A stretch of DNA of 32,061 nt from assembly GCA_964472495.1 (NCBI GenBank), contig CAYYLD010000006.1, forward strand, positions 1 to 32,061. Direction: 5' to 3'. The DNA comes from CAYXST01 sp964472495. GTDB taxonomy: Bacteria; Patescibacteriota; Minisyncoccia; Portnoybacterales; UBA2143. This document shows, piece by piece, positions 13,454 to 21,860 of this stretch (position 1 is the first letter of the stretch; each line of letters opens with the position of its first letter). The translations under genes and the position numbers were made by a program. The notes under the pieces were generated by a model. The model worked only from the letters and a program-made list of their open reading frames with translations, was not told where the DNA came from and made no database searches.

Positions 13454-15418
13454 CTATAGCAACGGCGCAATAATTAAGGCAACAATAGCCATCAACTTCA
13501 ACAATATATTTAAGGATGGTCCGGCTGTATCTTTAAAGGGGTCGCCGACCGTGTCGCCGATAACGGCCGCTTTATGGGCTTCCGAGCCCTTACCGCCCAA
13601 GTTGCCTGCTTCAATATATTTCTTGGCGTTATCCCAAGCGCCGCCCGAGTTAGCCATAGTCACGGCCAGTAAAAATCCGGAAACAATGGAACCGGCTAAC
13701 AAGCCGGCCAAAGCCGCCGGGCCCAACAGAAAACCGACCAAGACCGGAGCCAAAATACATAAAACACTCGGCAAAATCATTTCCCGTAAGGCGGCTCTAG
13801 TGCTGATATCAACGCACTTAGCATAGTCGGGCTCGGCCTGACCGGTCATAATCCCCTTGATGCTTCGGAACTGACGACGAACTTCTTCAACCATGGCCAT
13901 AGCTGCCCGGCCAACCGCCTGCAAAGCAAAGGAAGAAAAGATAAAAGGCATCAAACCGCCTAAGAAAAGGCCGATAATCACTTTATAATCAAATAAATTG
14001 ACGAAGGGCAATTTAACCGCCTGACCATAACTAATCATCAAAACCAGGGCGGTCAAAGCAGCCGCCCCGATAGCAAATCCTTTGCCGATAGCCGCCGTCG
14101 TATTGCCGACCGCGTCTAAATCTTCAGCCCGCTCTCTGGTCTTTTGGCCCAAGCCGGCCATCTCGGCAATACCGGCCGCGTTATCGGCCACCGGCCCGAA
14201 AGTATCCGTGGCCAAGGTTACTCCCAAGGTAGAAAGCATACCGACGGCCGCAATAGCGACACCAAAAAGCTGCGACCACTGGTAAGCCAAGAAAATAGCC
14301 GCACTAACAATTAAAACAGGAATAATTGTGCTGGTTAACCCCAGAGCAAAGCCGGCAATAATATTAGTTCCGGCGCCGGTTTGAGCGGCTTGAGCAACTC
14401 TCCTGGTAAACCGGTATTTATGAGAAGTAAAATACTCGGTTATCAAACCGATTCCCAAGCCGGCTAATAGACCAACCAAAAAAGCGTAAAAAACAGATAT
14501 GCCAAAACCCAGATATTTAACTAAGCCATAACCGCTAACGACCATTAAAATTGTGGCCGCCCAGATACCGCGGTTTAGAACTTTTTGACCGGAACCAGTT
14601 TTGGCTGAAGCCACCTTAACAAAAAGATTACTGATTAAACTAACGATTATTCCGCCGGCTGCCAAGACCATCGGTAAAAAGATTCCTTTTTCGCCAACAG
14701 CCACTACTGCTCCAATAACCATAGCGGCGATAATACTGTCAACATAACTCTCAAAAAGGTCAGCCCCCATACCGGCCACGTCACCGACATTATCGCCGAC
14801 GTTATCAGCAATAGTGGCCGGGTTACGCGGGTCGTCTTCGGGAATCCCTTTTTCCACCTTGCCGACTAAATCGGCCCCGACATCAGCCGCCTTAGTATAA
14901 ATACCGCCGCCGACCCGAGCGAACAAAGCCACCGAAGAAGCGCCAAAACCAAAGCCGTAAACAATAACCGGCTCCTTAAAAATAAGATAAAGAATAGTAA
15001 TGCCCAAAAGGCCTAAGCCGACCACGCTTAAAGCCATAACACTGCCGCTGTTAAAGGCAACGTTTAAACCGGATTTTAAATCTTTGTTCAAACTTTCGGC
15101 TGTGCGGACATTAGCTGTCGTGGCTACCCGCATGCCAATTTGCCCGGCCAAACCGCTCAAAAAAGCGCCAACCACAAAAGCCAAAGCTATTTTGGGATTT
15201 AAGAAATAATAAAGAAGCGCTGCGACAACTAAAACGAAAATAAACAAAATCCGGTATTCTCTGTTTAAAAAAGCCATCGCTCCTTTCTTGATAACCTGAC
15301 TAATCCGGTCAGCTCTTTCATTGATAACGGTCTGCTTTTTAATCCGCCAAGCTAAAAAACCAGCCGCCAATAAAGCTAAAAACGAACTGATTAAACAGAA
15401 ATATAATGATAGAGACAT
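13454..15418 (-). CDS. hppA: Membrane-bound ion-pumping pyrophosphatase (K+-dependent type)
   Basis: Hydrolyses pyrophosphate and pumps H+ or Na+ across the membrane, about 16 helices, 654 residues. The substrate site is clear: EDDPRNPATIADNVGDNVGD and VAGMGADLFESY (about 195-225), and later SGGAWDNAKKYIE and DTVGDPFKDTAGPSLNIL. The subfamily-determining site reads GNTTAAIGKG (439-448) with Ala where K+-independent enzymes have Lys, so K+ stimulation is expected; H+ versus Na+ cannot be decided. For a fermentative, reduced cell this would salvage energy from biosynthetic pyrophosphate. It has its own promoter (15499-15527) and a palindrome in the leader; there is no clear Shine-Dalgarno. Confidence 0.96.
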   Translation of the reverse strand: MSLSLYFCLISSFLALLAAGFLAWRIKKQTVINERADRISQVIKKGAMAFLNREYRILFIFVLVVAALLYYFLNPKIALAFVVGAFLSGLAGQIGMRVATTANVRTAESLNKDLKSGLNVAFNSGSVMALSVVGLGLLGITILYLIFKEPVIVYGFGFGASSVALFARVGGGIYTKAADVGADLVGKVEKGIPEDDPRNPATIADNVGDNVGDVAGMGADLFESYVDSIIAAMVIGAVVAVGEKGIFLPMVLAAGGIIVSLISNLFVKVASAKTGSGQKVLNRGIWAATILMVVSGYGLVKYLGFGISVFYAFLVGLLAGLGIGLITEYFTSHKYRFTRRVAQAAQTGAGTNIIAGFALGLTSTIIPVLIVSAAIFLAYQWSQLFGVAIAAVGMLSTLGVTLATDTFGPVADNAAGIAEMAGLGQKTRERAEDLDAVGNTTAAIGKGFAIGAAALTALVLMISYGQAVKLPFVNLFDYKVIIGLFLGGLMPFIFSSFALQAVGRAAMAMVEEVRRQFRSIKGIMTGQAEPDYAKCVDISTRAALREMILPSVLCILAPVLVGFLLGPAALAGLLAGSIVSGFLLAVTMANSGGAWDNAKKYIEAGNLGGKGSEAHKAAVIGDTVGDPFKDTAGPSLNILLKLMAIVALIIAPLL

Positions 15419-15437
15419 AGATTTAATCCAAGTTAAT

Positions 15438-15484
15438 CCAAGGGACGCCCTTTTAAGGGACGCCCTTGAAAGGGCGTCCCTTGG
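15438..15484 (+). repeat. GGGACGCCC-family palindrome in the hppA leader
   Basis: Arms CCAAGGGACGCCCTT and AAGGGCGTCCCTTGG flank an internal direct copy of AAGGGACGCCCTT. The palindrome lies between the hppA -10 box and ATG, so it should be in the 5' untranslated RNA. Confidence 0.75.
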
Positions 15485-15498
15485 AAAACCCTAGAAAC

Positions 15499-15527
15499 AT
15501 TCTAAATAATTATTTCCTCTTTGTCTA
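15499..15527 (-). promoter_or_regulatory. hppA promoter (TAGACA-17-TAGAAT)
   Basis: Minus-strand -35 TAGACA (15522-15527) and -10 TAGAAT (15499-15504) with a 17-bp spacer, about 80 bp upstream of the hppA ATG. Confidence 0.55.
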
Positions 15528-15534
15528 CTAAAAA

Positions 15535-16800
15535 TCATTCTTTCCGTAGGGCCTCAATCGGGCTAAGCGAAGCAGCCTGACGGGCCGGATAAAGACCAAA
15601 GATTAAGCCAATAGCCATAGCCACTAAGAAAGCAAGCAGAATAGCCAGCCAGGAAACGGTCAAAGGCCAAGCCAATCCGTAGGCTCGAGCGGCCAATCCG
15701 CCAAGCAAAGAATTACTTACGCCTATAAATATTCCGATAAAGCCACCTAAGCCGGTAATGACCAAAGCTTCAATTAAAAACTGACTAAGAATGTCTTTTT
15801 TAGTCGCCCCCAAGGACTTACGTAATCCGATTTCACGGGTCCGCTCGCTAACTGAAACCAACATAATGTTCATAATGCCGATACCGCCGACTAACAAAGA
15901 GATAGCCGCTAAAAACCCCAAAAGAAGATTCAAAATAACGCTGACATCACTAACCTGTTCCAGGATTTCCTCCATGGTCGTAATTTCAAAATCATCCTTA
16001 TCCGGGTCGGTAATGTTATGATTATGACGCAGTAACCGGGCAATCTCTCCCTCGGCCCGAGGCAAATACTCTTCACTGCTGACCGATAAAACAACCTCCG
16101 ATAAATAATCAATACCTAAGACTTCTTTAAGAGCCGTCTGAAGCGGCAGATAGGCGAAATCATTCATATCAATGCCACCAAACGATGAAAACATACCCTG
16201 TGGTTTAAGCACGCCGATTACTTTAAAATTCTGACCCTTCAATTTTACTTTTTTGCCTAGCGGGTCACTCTGGCCAAAAAGTTCTTCCGCCAGACCATTC
16301 CCCAAAACAACTACTTTAGCCAAGCTGTCATCTTCGTCTTGGTTGAAAAAACGACCTTGAGCCGTTTCAGCCATCGTCTTATAGATTAGCGGGAAATCGG
16401 CGCTGCAGCCGTAAAGCAAGGCTTTCTTCTCTTCGTTTTCATAAGTAACCCATTCCTGACCAATAGCTTGACCAGAGACGGCTTCAACATAAGGAAAACG
16501 AGATTTATCCCGGAGGTCTTTAAGGTCATCCAAACTCAAGGTAGTTATTTTAATGCCCTGAACCATTGAAGTAATTGTCCCTATTTGACCGGTCCCCGGA
16601 ACATTGACGGCGATATCAAGAATAGTGGGGCCGAAGGCCTCAATCTCATTAGTGACCAAACCCTTGAGCCCCTGACCCAAGGAAAGAATCAGGACGACGG
16701 CGGCCACGCCAATAACAATTCCCAAAATAGAAAAAGCGCTGCGCAATTTATTGGCCCATAAGGCAATAATTGATTGTTTGATGATGGAAGATAGGCTCAT
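15535..16800 (-). CDS. MacB-type ABC transporter permease (FtsX family), copy 1
   Basis: 421 residues with the MacB layout: an N-terminal membrane helix (about 18-45, LRSAFSILGIVIGVAAVVLILSLG), a large extracytoplasmic MacB_PCD domain (about 50-280), then three helices at the C-terminus. The region SVSERTREIGLRKSLGATKKDIL is the coupling motif contacting the ATPase, and the end LYPARQAASLSPIEALRKE is typical. Such permeases transmit ATPase motion to the extracytoplasmic domain rather than forming a classical channel. It is the last gene of the macA-ATPase-permease-permease cluster and follows its paralogue after a palindromic repeat of 79 bp. Confidence 0.92.
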   Translation of the reverse strand: MSLSSIIKQSIIALWANKLRSAFSILGIVIGVAAVVLILSLGQGLKGLVTNEIEAFGPTILDIAVNVPGTGQIGTITSMVQGIKITTLSLDDLKDLRDKSRFPYVEAVSGQAIGQEWVTYENEEKKALLYGCSADFPLIYKTMAETAQGRFFNQDEDDSLAKVVVLGNGLAEELFGQSDPLGKKVKLKGQNFKVIGVLKPQGMFSSFGGIDMNDFAYLPLQTALKEVLGIDYLSEVVLSVSSEEYLPRAEGEIARLLRHNHNITDPDKDDFEITTMEEILEQVSDVSVILNLLLGFLAAISLLVGGIGIMNIMLVSVSERTREIGLRKSLGATKKDILSQFLIEALVITGLGGFIGIFIGVSNSLLGGLAARAYGLAWPLTVSWLAILLAFLVAMAIGLIFGLYPARQAASLSPIEALRKE

Positions 16801-16825
16801 TTTACGTCAGCGGGGCATCTGCGTC

Positions 16826-16860
16826 AGCGGGGCGTTCCTTTTAGTAAAAAGGAACGCCCC
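16826..16860 (+). repeat. GGGGCGT-family palindrome between the two permease genes
   Basis: CAGCGGGGCGTTCCTTTTAG with its inverted partner TAAAAAGGAACGCCCC makes a near-perfect hairpin. Around it are short tandem repeats: GCGTCAGCGGGGC twice (from 16804) and CGCCCCGGGAACTA twice (16856-16882, running into the stop codon of the upstream permease gene). Confidence 0.75.
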
Positions 16861-16879
16861 GGGAACTACGCCCCGGGAA

Positions 16880-18112
16880 CTACTCATACCTTAAGGCCTC
16901 AATCGGATTTAATTTGGAGGCCCGATTGGCTGGCCAAAGACCGAAAACCAAACCGATACTGATAGCCATTAAAGTAGAGACGAAAACAGAAAGAGGGGTA
17001 ACAATAAATTGCCAATCATAGCCATACCAATTGACACCAACAGTTACAACCCAAGCAATGACAATCCCTAAAACAATACCAATAATTCCACCCAGCAAGG
17101 TCATCGTCGCGCTTTCCAGCAAAAATTGAACAAGGATATCTTTTCGTCTAGCTCCCAAGGATTTACGCAAACCAATCTCCCGTGTCCGCTCGTTAACGGC
17201 TACAAACATAATATTCATAATACCGATACCGCCAACGACTAAAGAAACGGCTGCCACCAGAGCTAAAAACATTTTTAAGGCCTGGGTAATTACTCCCAGA
17301 ATATCCAGAGCCTGAGCAGTGCTTCTAACCGAAAAGTCATCTTTAGCCGGGTCTTTGATGTTGTGGCGATAGCGAAGAATATCTTTAATTTGTCTGATGG
17401 CCAAATCAATATTTTCCGCCTTATCAACTTTGGCCCGGATAAAAGCTAAATGGTCAATGCCCAAAAGTAATTTTTGAGCTGTCTTCAGGGGGATAAAAAC
17501 CTGTTCATCCTGGTTTTCAAAAGTAACTACCCCCCTTTCTTCCATCAGACCAATTACCTTAAAACTAATCTGATTAATTTTTATTCTCTTATCTAAAGGA
17601 TTGTCCTGGTCAAAAAGCTTTTCTTTAACTTGACTGCCTAAAACAACTACTCGGGCTAAGCTGTCATTTTCTTCCTTTCTGATAAAACGACCTGATTCTA
17701 CTGAAGTATCTTCAACTTCCAAATAACTGGGAGTAACTCCAGTATAATTAAAATCTTCGGTCTGATTAAAATAACTCATTGTTCCTTGCCCCTTGACATA
17801 GGAACAAACGGCCTCCAAGTGGGGTATCTTTTCTAAAGCTAAGGCATCTTCATATTTAAGAGTAGTTATTTCAATACCTAAAATAGTAGCCGGCGGGCCC
17901 ATTTCATCGGAAGCGCCTGGCAGGACACCAACTAAATTACTGCCCATCGCCCGCACTTGAGCTAACAATAAATCCTGGGCGCTGGCTCCAACAGCCATAA
18001 TTGAGATAACCGCCGATACGCCAATAATAATTCCCAGCATAGTCAAAAAAGACCTTCTCTTTTGTAAGGTCAGGTTCTGAAAAGTTAATCTAAGAACATT
18101 AAAAATATACAT
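16880..18112 (-). CDS. MacB-type ABC transporter permease (FtsX family), copy 2
   Basis: About 411 residues: N-terminal helix (RRSFLTMLGIIIGVSAVISIM), extracytoplasmic domain, then three C-terminal helices with AVNERTREIGLRKSLGARRK before the second and ending NRASKLNPIEALRYE. The frame is open to 18160, but those extra residues (MATLLVKRDAPLADSS) are read out of a palindromic repeat; the ATG at 18110-18112 (MYIFNVLRLTFQNL) is the likely start. It is clearly related to copy 1, so the exporter may use a permease heterodimer. The ATPase gene lies just upstream with a repeat between. Confidence 0.92.
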   Translation of the reverse strand: MYIFNVLRLTFQNLTLQKRRSFLTMLGIIIGVSAVISIMAVGASAQDLLLAQVRAMGSNLVGVLPGASDEMGPPATILGIEITTLKYEDALALEKIPHLEAVCSYVKGQGTMSYFNQTEDFNYTGVTPSYLEVEDTSVESGRFIRKEENDSLARVVVLGSQVKEKLFDQDNPLDKRIKINQISFKVIGLMEERGVVTFENQDEQVFIPLKTAQKLLLGIDHLAFIRAKVDKAENIDLAIRQIKDILRYRHNIKDPAKDDFSVRSTAQALDILGVITQALKMFLALVAAVSLVVGGIGIMNIMFVAVNERTREIGLRKSLGARRKDILVQFLLESATMTLLGGIIGIVLGIVIAWVVTVGVNWYGYDWQFIVTPLSVFVSTLMAISIGLVFGLWPANRASKLNPIEALRYE

Positions 18113-18128
18113 AGAAGAATCCGCCAGC

Positions 18129-18213
18129 GGGGCGTCCCTTTTTACTAAAAGGGTTGCCATTGAGGATCACGCCCTCGCCTTTGGCGAGGACGTGTCCGAA
18201 AGGGCGACCCTTT
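18129..18213 (+). repeat. Composite palindrome: GGGGCGTCCC unit joined to AAAGGGTTGCC unit
   Basis: GCGGGGCGTCCCTTTTTACT (18127-18146) is one half of the GGGGCGT family. Directly after, 18148-18213 is a full AAAGGGTTGCC-family palindrome (AAAGGGTTGCCATTGAGGAT ... GGGCGACCCTTT) with inner hairpin CCTCGCC-TTT-GGCGAGG. Here the two families meet in one intergenic gap. Confidence 0.75.
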
Positions 18214-18257
18214 GAAGGCGTAGCAAAAGGGGGCGCCTCAGGAACCATAACCAGTCA

Positions 18258-18992
18258 CTATTTTATCAATCCATCTTTAGCTAAATGCTGATTAGTCACC
18301 TTATAGTCACTAATAATCTGGCCGTCCTTAAGGGCTAAGATGCGACGGGCGCATTCAGCGACGTATTTCTCATGAGTGACCATTAAAATAGTATTGCCCT
18401 CTTCGTTCAAATCCTGCAAGACTTCCATTACCTCTTGACCAGATTTACTGTCTAAATTACCGGTCGGCTCATCAGCTAAAATCAGACGCGGTTGATTGAT
18501 TAAAGCCCGGACAATAGCTACTCGCTGCTGTTCGCCGCCGGAAAGTTGATTAGGCCGAAAACCGACTCGATGAGCCAGACCTAATTTATCCAGGAGATAA
18601 CGGGCTCGTTCTTCTGTTTCGGCTTTGTTCAAATGAGGTGTATAAATAGTTGGCAATAAAACATTATCCCAGACCGAAGTGCGAGCCAAAAGATTGTAGG
18701 TCTGGAAAACAAAACCGACTTTGGCATTTCTAATTTGAGCCAATTTGACATCGTCGAACTGACTGGTGTTTTCTCCGTCAAAAAAATAATCACCGCTGGT
18801 CGGCTTATCTAAAAAGCCGATAATATGCATCAAAGTTGATTTGCCCGAGCCGGAAGCTCCCATGACGGCGACAAACTCTCCTTCATCTATTCCAAAAGAA
18901 ACCCCGCTTAAAGCCGGGGTAACTAATTCTTCATCAATATAATCTTTAGTAATATTGTCTAATTTGATAAGCATTTGGTTATTCTCCGACAA
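18258..18992 (-). CDS. MacB/LolD-type ABC transporter ATPase
   Basis: 244 residues, a complete ABC nucleotide-binding domain: Walker A GASGSGKST, Q-loop FQTYNLL, signature LSGGEQQRVAIVRAL, Walker B LILADEPTGNLDS, and the H-loop TH. The block ADEPTGNLD with SGGEQQR is typical of the MacB/LolD/FtsE group that works with FtsX-type permeases, two of which follow. The start overlaps the end of the fusion-protein gene by 14 bp, so translation is coupled. Confidence 0.95.
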   Translation of the reverse strand: MSENNQMLIKLDNITKDYIDEELVTPALSGVSFGIDEGEFVAVMGASGSGKSTLMHIIGFLDKPTSGDYFFDGENTSQFDDVKLAQIRNAKVGFVFQTYNLLARTSVWDNVLLPTIYTPHLNKAETEERARYLLDKLGLAHRVGFRPNQLSGGEQQRVAIVRALINQPRLILADEPTGNLDSKSGQEVMEVLQDLNEEGNTILMVTHEKYVAECARRILALKDGQIISDYKVTNQHLAKDGLIK

Positions 18993-20622
18993 TTACTTGG
19001 TCCCCTTCCTTTAATCCTTCCGTAATCTCTACGTTGGTCTCCCCGTCCAAACCAGTTTTGATTGTTCTTTCTTTTGCTTCCTTGCCTTCCAGAACTAAGA
19101 TGTATTTTTCCCCGTTCTTTTCCTTAATCACGTAATAAGGCAGATAAAGAACATTTTCTTTCTGAGCGGTTTGGATATCTAAATTAACGGTCATACCCGA
19201 TTTAATTCTTTCGTCTTCAACATCAAAAATAGAGGTGACTTTGTAATAAATCACTCCGGAAACAACTGTTTCAGCCGGGTCAATTTTAATTACCTGGCCA
19301 AAGAATTTTTCTTCCGGGCCTAAAGCATCCAAAGTCATTTCCACGGAATCGCCAATGCTCACTTTAGCAATTTCGGTTTCTGAAACATTAGCTTCAATTT
19401 GGAAATAACCGGAACTAATCATCGAAACCACTGTCTGGCTGGCCGAGGCCGTTTCCCCTTCTTCTTTTTCAATAGCTGTAATAACGCCGGCCACCGGCGC
19501 TTTAAGAACATTTTTATTCATTTTTTCTCTGATTTGAAGAAGATTAGCTTGGGCTTGTTTAACTTCGGCTTGAGCTAAATCAATATCTTCCTGGCGCGGC
19601 CCGGCTTCTTCGGAAGCCAATTCGTCTTGAGCTTTTTTTAGAGCGACCCTGGCTGTCTCCAAATCAGCTTGGGCCTGGTTAAGATTAATTTGATTGGTTA
19701 ATCTAGTGCTGGCAATGGTTTGTTGCTGAGTAGTCAGATTAGTCAAGGCAGTATTAACATTTGTTCGGGCGGTATTTAAATTAGACCGGTAGGTGGCCAA
19801 ATCCGATGAGGTTACTTCGGTGGTAGCCGTCGCCTTACTAAGGGCATCGCTTAAAATGGTTAAAAAATCGCTAATTACCGTGAGATGCTCTTTGGCTTTA
19901 ACCAAAATATTATCTAATTGATTATAGTCCTCTGTATTTAAAATGCTTATTTCATCTTCGAATTTATCTAATTCATTGCCAGTCACTATTCGTTGCCATT
20001 CAGCATCATTTTCCGCTTGTAAATCAGCGGTCTGGAGAGTCAACTGAGGATTGCTGGTTTCGCCGCCGGTAAATAAATCATTGATTTTTTGACGAACAGC
20101 ATCATCGCTTTTAAGATAAGCATCATTCAAAACATCGATTACGTCTTCGTAGGCCTGGTCTAAATTACTGACCGCATCATCTTGGGCATCCCTGAGAGCC
20201 TGCTCCTCATTAGCCACTTCGACTTCTACTTTATTGACAGCTGCTTGATAAACTTGAATTTCTTCCGGTTTAGTGCCGGCTAAGGTCTGAGCTAATTTAG
20301 CTTGAGCTATTTCCAAAGCCGCCTGATTGGATTGCAGTTGGGCGCTCAATTCAGCTGTATCTAACCTGACCAAAACTTGGCCGGTTGTCACTTGGTCGCC
20401 AACAGCTACTTCAATTTCTTTTACTTTACCCGAATTTTCAAACTCTAAATCTATTTGCTTAGCTGAAATAACCGTCCCGGTTACTGAAACTGATTCCACT
20501 ACTTCGCCCCTAGCCACTTCAATTAACTGATAATCCGACTTAGAACCAAAAATAGCCCGTAAGCTAAAATAGCTTCCGATAATAATAGCTATAATACTAG
20601 TAATGATAATTATTTTTTTCAT
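18979..20622 (-). CDS. MacA/HlyD-like membrane fusion protein
   Basis: About 547 residues. An N-terminal signal-anchor (MKKIIIITSIIAIIIGSYFS) is followed by the first biotinyl-lipoyl half (GEVVESVSVTGTVISAKQID and VKEIEVAVGDQVTTGQVLVR), a long helical hairpin/coiled coil (about 75-360, with ALEIAQAKLAQ and LNQAQADLETARVALKKAQ), the second lipoyl half (VLKAPVAGVITAIEKEEGE) and beta-barrel domains. The ATG at 20622 is preferred over a TTG at 20637: the promoter at 20629-20657 has its -10 just 6 bases before it, so the mRNA is probably leaderless. An acidic region (TGNELDKFEDEISILN) enlarges the coiled coil. Export substrate unknown. Confidence 0.92.
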   Translation of the reverse strand: MKKIIIITSIIAIIIGSYFSLRAIFGSKSDYQLIEVARGEVVESVSVTGTVISAKQIDLEFENSGKVKEIEVAVGDQVTTGQVLVRLDTAELSAQLQSNQAALEIAQAKLAQTLAGTKPEEIQVYQAAVNKVEVEVANEEQALRDAQDDAVSNLDQAYEDVIDVLNDAYLKSDDAVRQKINDLFTGGETSNPQLTLQTADLQAENDAEWQRIVTGNELDKFEDEISILNTEDYNQLDNILVKAKEHLTVISDFLTILSDALSKATATTEVTSSDLATYRSNLNTARTNVNTALTNLTTQQQTIASTRLTNQINLNQAQADLETARVALKKAQDELASEEAGPRQEDIDLAQAEVKQAQANLLQIREKMNKNVLKAPVAGVITAIEKEEGETASASQTVVSMISSGYFQIEANVSETEIAKVSIGDSVEMTLDALGPEEKFFGQVIKIDPAETVVSGVIYYKVTSIFDVEDERIKSGMTVNLDIQTAQKENVLYLPYYVIKEKNGEKYILVLEGKEAKERTIKTGLDGETNVEITEGLKEGDQVIVGE

Positions 20623-20628
20623 AAATTC

Positions 20629-20657
20629 ATTAAACAATAAAAAAAAGATGTTGTCAA
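20629..20657 (-). promoter_or_regulatory. Exporter operon promoter (TTGACA-17-TTTAAT), likely leaderless
   Basis: Consensus -35 TTGACA (20652-20657), 17-bp spacer, -10 TTTAAT (20629-20634) on the minus strand. Six bases (GAATTT) separate it from the ATG at 20622, and no Shine-Dalgarno exists. Confidence 0.75.
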
Positions 20658-20682
20658 TTATCCTTTATTGTGGACTGGTAAC

Positions 20683-21180
20683 TCATTTAACTGCTTTTAA
20701 AAATGGATTGACAACGCCTTTGACAAATTCTAAACAACTTTCTCGGTCAAGATAAAACCAAAGAACGAAACAAAGAATAAGGGCTAAAATCAAGATTCCT
20801 AAAAAAGAACGACTGATGAAAAGACGGAAGATTTTACTAATCCAGAGTTTCTTTTCTGTTTTTTCTTTTTGAGCCAATTTTTTCTCTAAAGAAAAATCAT
20901 AGTATCTATAAAATTCTACCTTATCAATAAGGAATTTTTTCATCTTATCCTGATAAAATTTACTCTCCGGATTTTGCTCAACTAATAAAACCAAACCAGC
21001 AAATTTGACCGCTCCAGTTTTATCAAGATTTTTCAATAAACCCTTCATTTGAGAAACCCAAAGAAACCATTCAGTTTTATCTTCTTTCAAAGAAAATAAA
21101 AGCTTCTTTCTCTTTTGCGGTTGAAGAAACCTATCCGAAAGTTTCTCTAATTCTTTGGCTAATTTCCTCTTGGAAGGCAT
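20683..21180 (-). CDS. C-terminally anchored protein of unknown function
   Basis: 165 residues, very basic. The first 110 or so are helical and soluble (KRKLAKELEKLSDRFLQPQK; KTGAVKFAGLVLLVEQNPES), then one strong membrane helix near residues 125-147 (SFLGILILALILCFVLWFYL) and a short outer tail. The topology fits a tail-anchored cytoplasmic protein. No family recognised. It lies between the exporter operon and the YbjQ-type gene on the same strand, with only short gaps. Confidence 0.65.
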   Translation of the reverse strand: MPSKRKLAKELEKLSDRFLQPQKRKKLLFSLKEDKTEWFLWVSQMKGLLKNLDKTGAVKFAGLVLLVEQNPESKFYQDKMKKFLIDKVEFYRYYDFSLEKKLAQKEKTEKKLWISKIFRLFISRSFLGILILALILCFVLWFYLDRESCLEFVKGVVNPFLKAVK

Positions 21181-21208
21181 TACTCTATTTATTATACTAG
21201 ATTAAATT

Positions 21209-21526
21209 TTATTTAACCAGTTTGACCGCCGTGCCATAAACCAAAAGCTCAGCTGCTCCGGCCATCACTTGGGAAGTAGTAAAACGGACAGCCACAATCG
21301 CATCGGCCTCCATTTCTTCGGCCTGTTTAACCATCCGTTTAATCGCCTCTTCCCGAGCATCGCTTAGGGCCTCAACATATTCCTTGATTTCGCCGCCGAC
21401 AATTCCTCGCAGACCAGCCAAAATATCTTTACCGATATGTTTGGCCCGAATAGTATTGCCTCTGACTAAACCAAGGGTTTCCCTGATTTGTTGACCAGGG
21501 ATTTGGTCAGAAGTAGTCAAAATCAT
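21209..21526 (-). CDS. YbjQ/UPF0145 family protein
   Basis: 105 residues matching the family: TTSDQIPGQQIRETLGLVRG near the N-terminus, then GKDILAGLRGIVGGEIKEY, a helix SDAREEAIKRMVKQAEEMEA and DAIVAVRFTTSQVMAGAAEL, ending VYGTAVKLVK. Members form pentameric rings and are labelled 'heavy-metal-binding' in databases, although their function is not settled. The start overlaps the preceding small membrane gene by 4 bp (ATGA), so the two are translationally coupled. Confidence 0.92.
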   Translation of the reverse strand: MILTTSDQIPGQQIRETLGLVRGNTIRAKHIGKDILAGLRGIVGGEIKEYVEALSDAREEAIKRMVKQAEEMEADAIVAVRFTTSQVMAGAAELLVYGTAVKLVK

Positions 21527-21732
21527 AGTTTATTCTCCTTTCCTTTATCTTTTACTCTCTCAATAATTAGAGAGGTCAACATAATTATTGTTCCTAAAAC
21601 CAAAGCGATAATTCCCCATCTGACGATAGGAGGAACAGTCGTGTCCTCAAAAAACTTATACAGACCGAAACCAATTAAGAATAGTCCGCCGGCTGAAAAA
21701 ATGACTAAACCTAAGACAGTTAATGATTTCAT
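21523..21732 (-). CDS. Small two-helix membrane protein
   Basis: 69 residues with two membrane helices (LTVLGLVIFSAGGLFLIGFG and RWGIIALVLGTIIMLTSLII) joined by a short polar loop, and a basic tail (ERVKDKGKENKL). It overlaps the YbjQ-type gene by 4 bp, and small membrane partners are common beside that family. No specific family recognised. The tail lies on the cytoplasmic side by the positive-inside rule. Confidence 0.7.
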   Translation of the reverse strand: MKSLTVLGLVIFSAGGLFLIGFGLYKFFEDTTVPPIVRWGIIALVLGTIIMLTSLIIERVKDKGKENKL

Positions 21733-21815
21733 TTAAGTATTTAAGCATCTAAGGGACGCCCTTAATGACTTAATAAACAATTGTAGCATATTTCAATAAA
21801 CAAGTAAATTATATT

Positions 21816-21843
21816 TTGACATATCAAAAAAAAGTGTTAGAAT
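21816..21843 (+). promoter_or_regulatory. suf promoter (TTGACA-16-TAGAAT)
   Basis: -35 TTGACA (21816-21821) and -10 TAGAAT (21838-21843), 16-bp spacer, on the plus strand about 90 bp upstream of the sufC ATG. The predicted transcript starts near 21850 and includes the hairpin at 21861-21918. Confidence 0.7.
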
Positions 21844-21860
21844 AGACCTACTTGTCTCTC

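Noticed and set aside
13413..13826. 137-residue plus-strand ORF
   Set aside because: It lies antisense to hppA, has the composition of a shadow frame, and hppA is beyond doubt.
18113..18160. N-terminal extension of the second permease
   Set aside because: It is translated from a palindromic repeat and lacks any ribosome-binding site; MacB permeases start close to the first helix.
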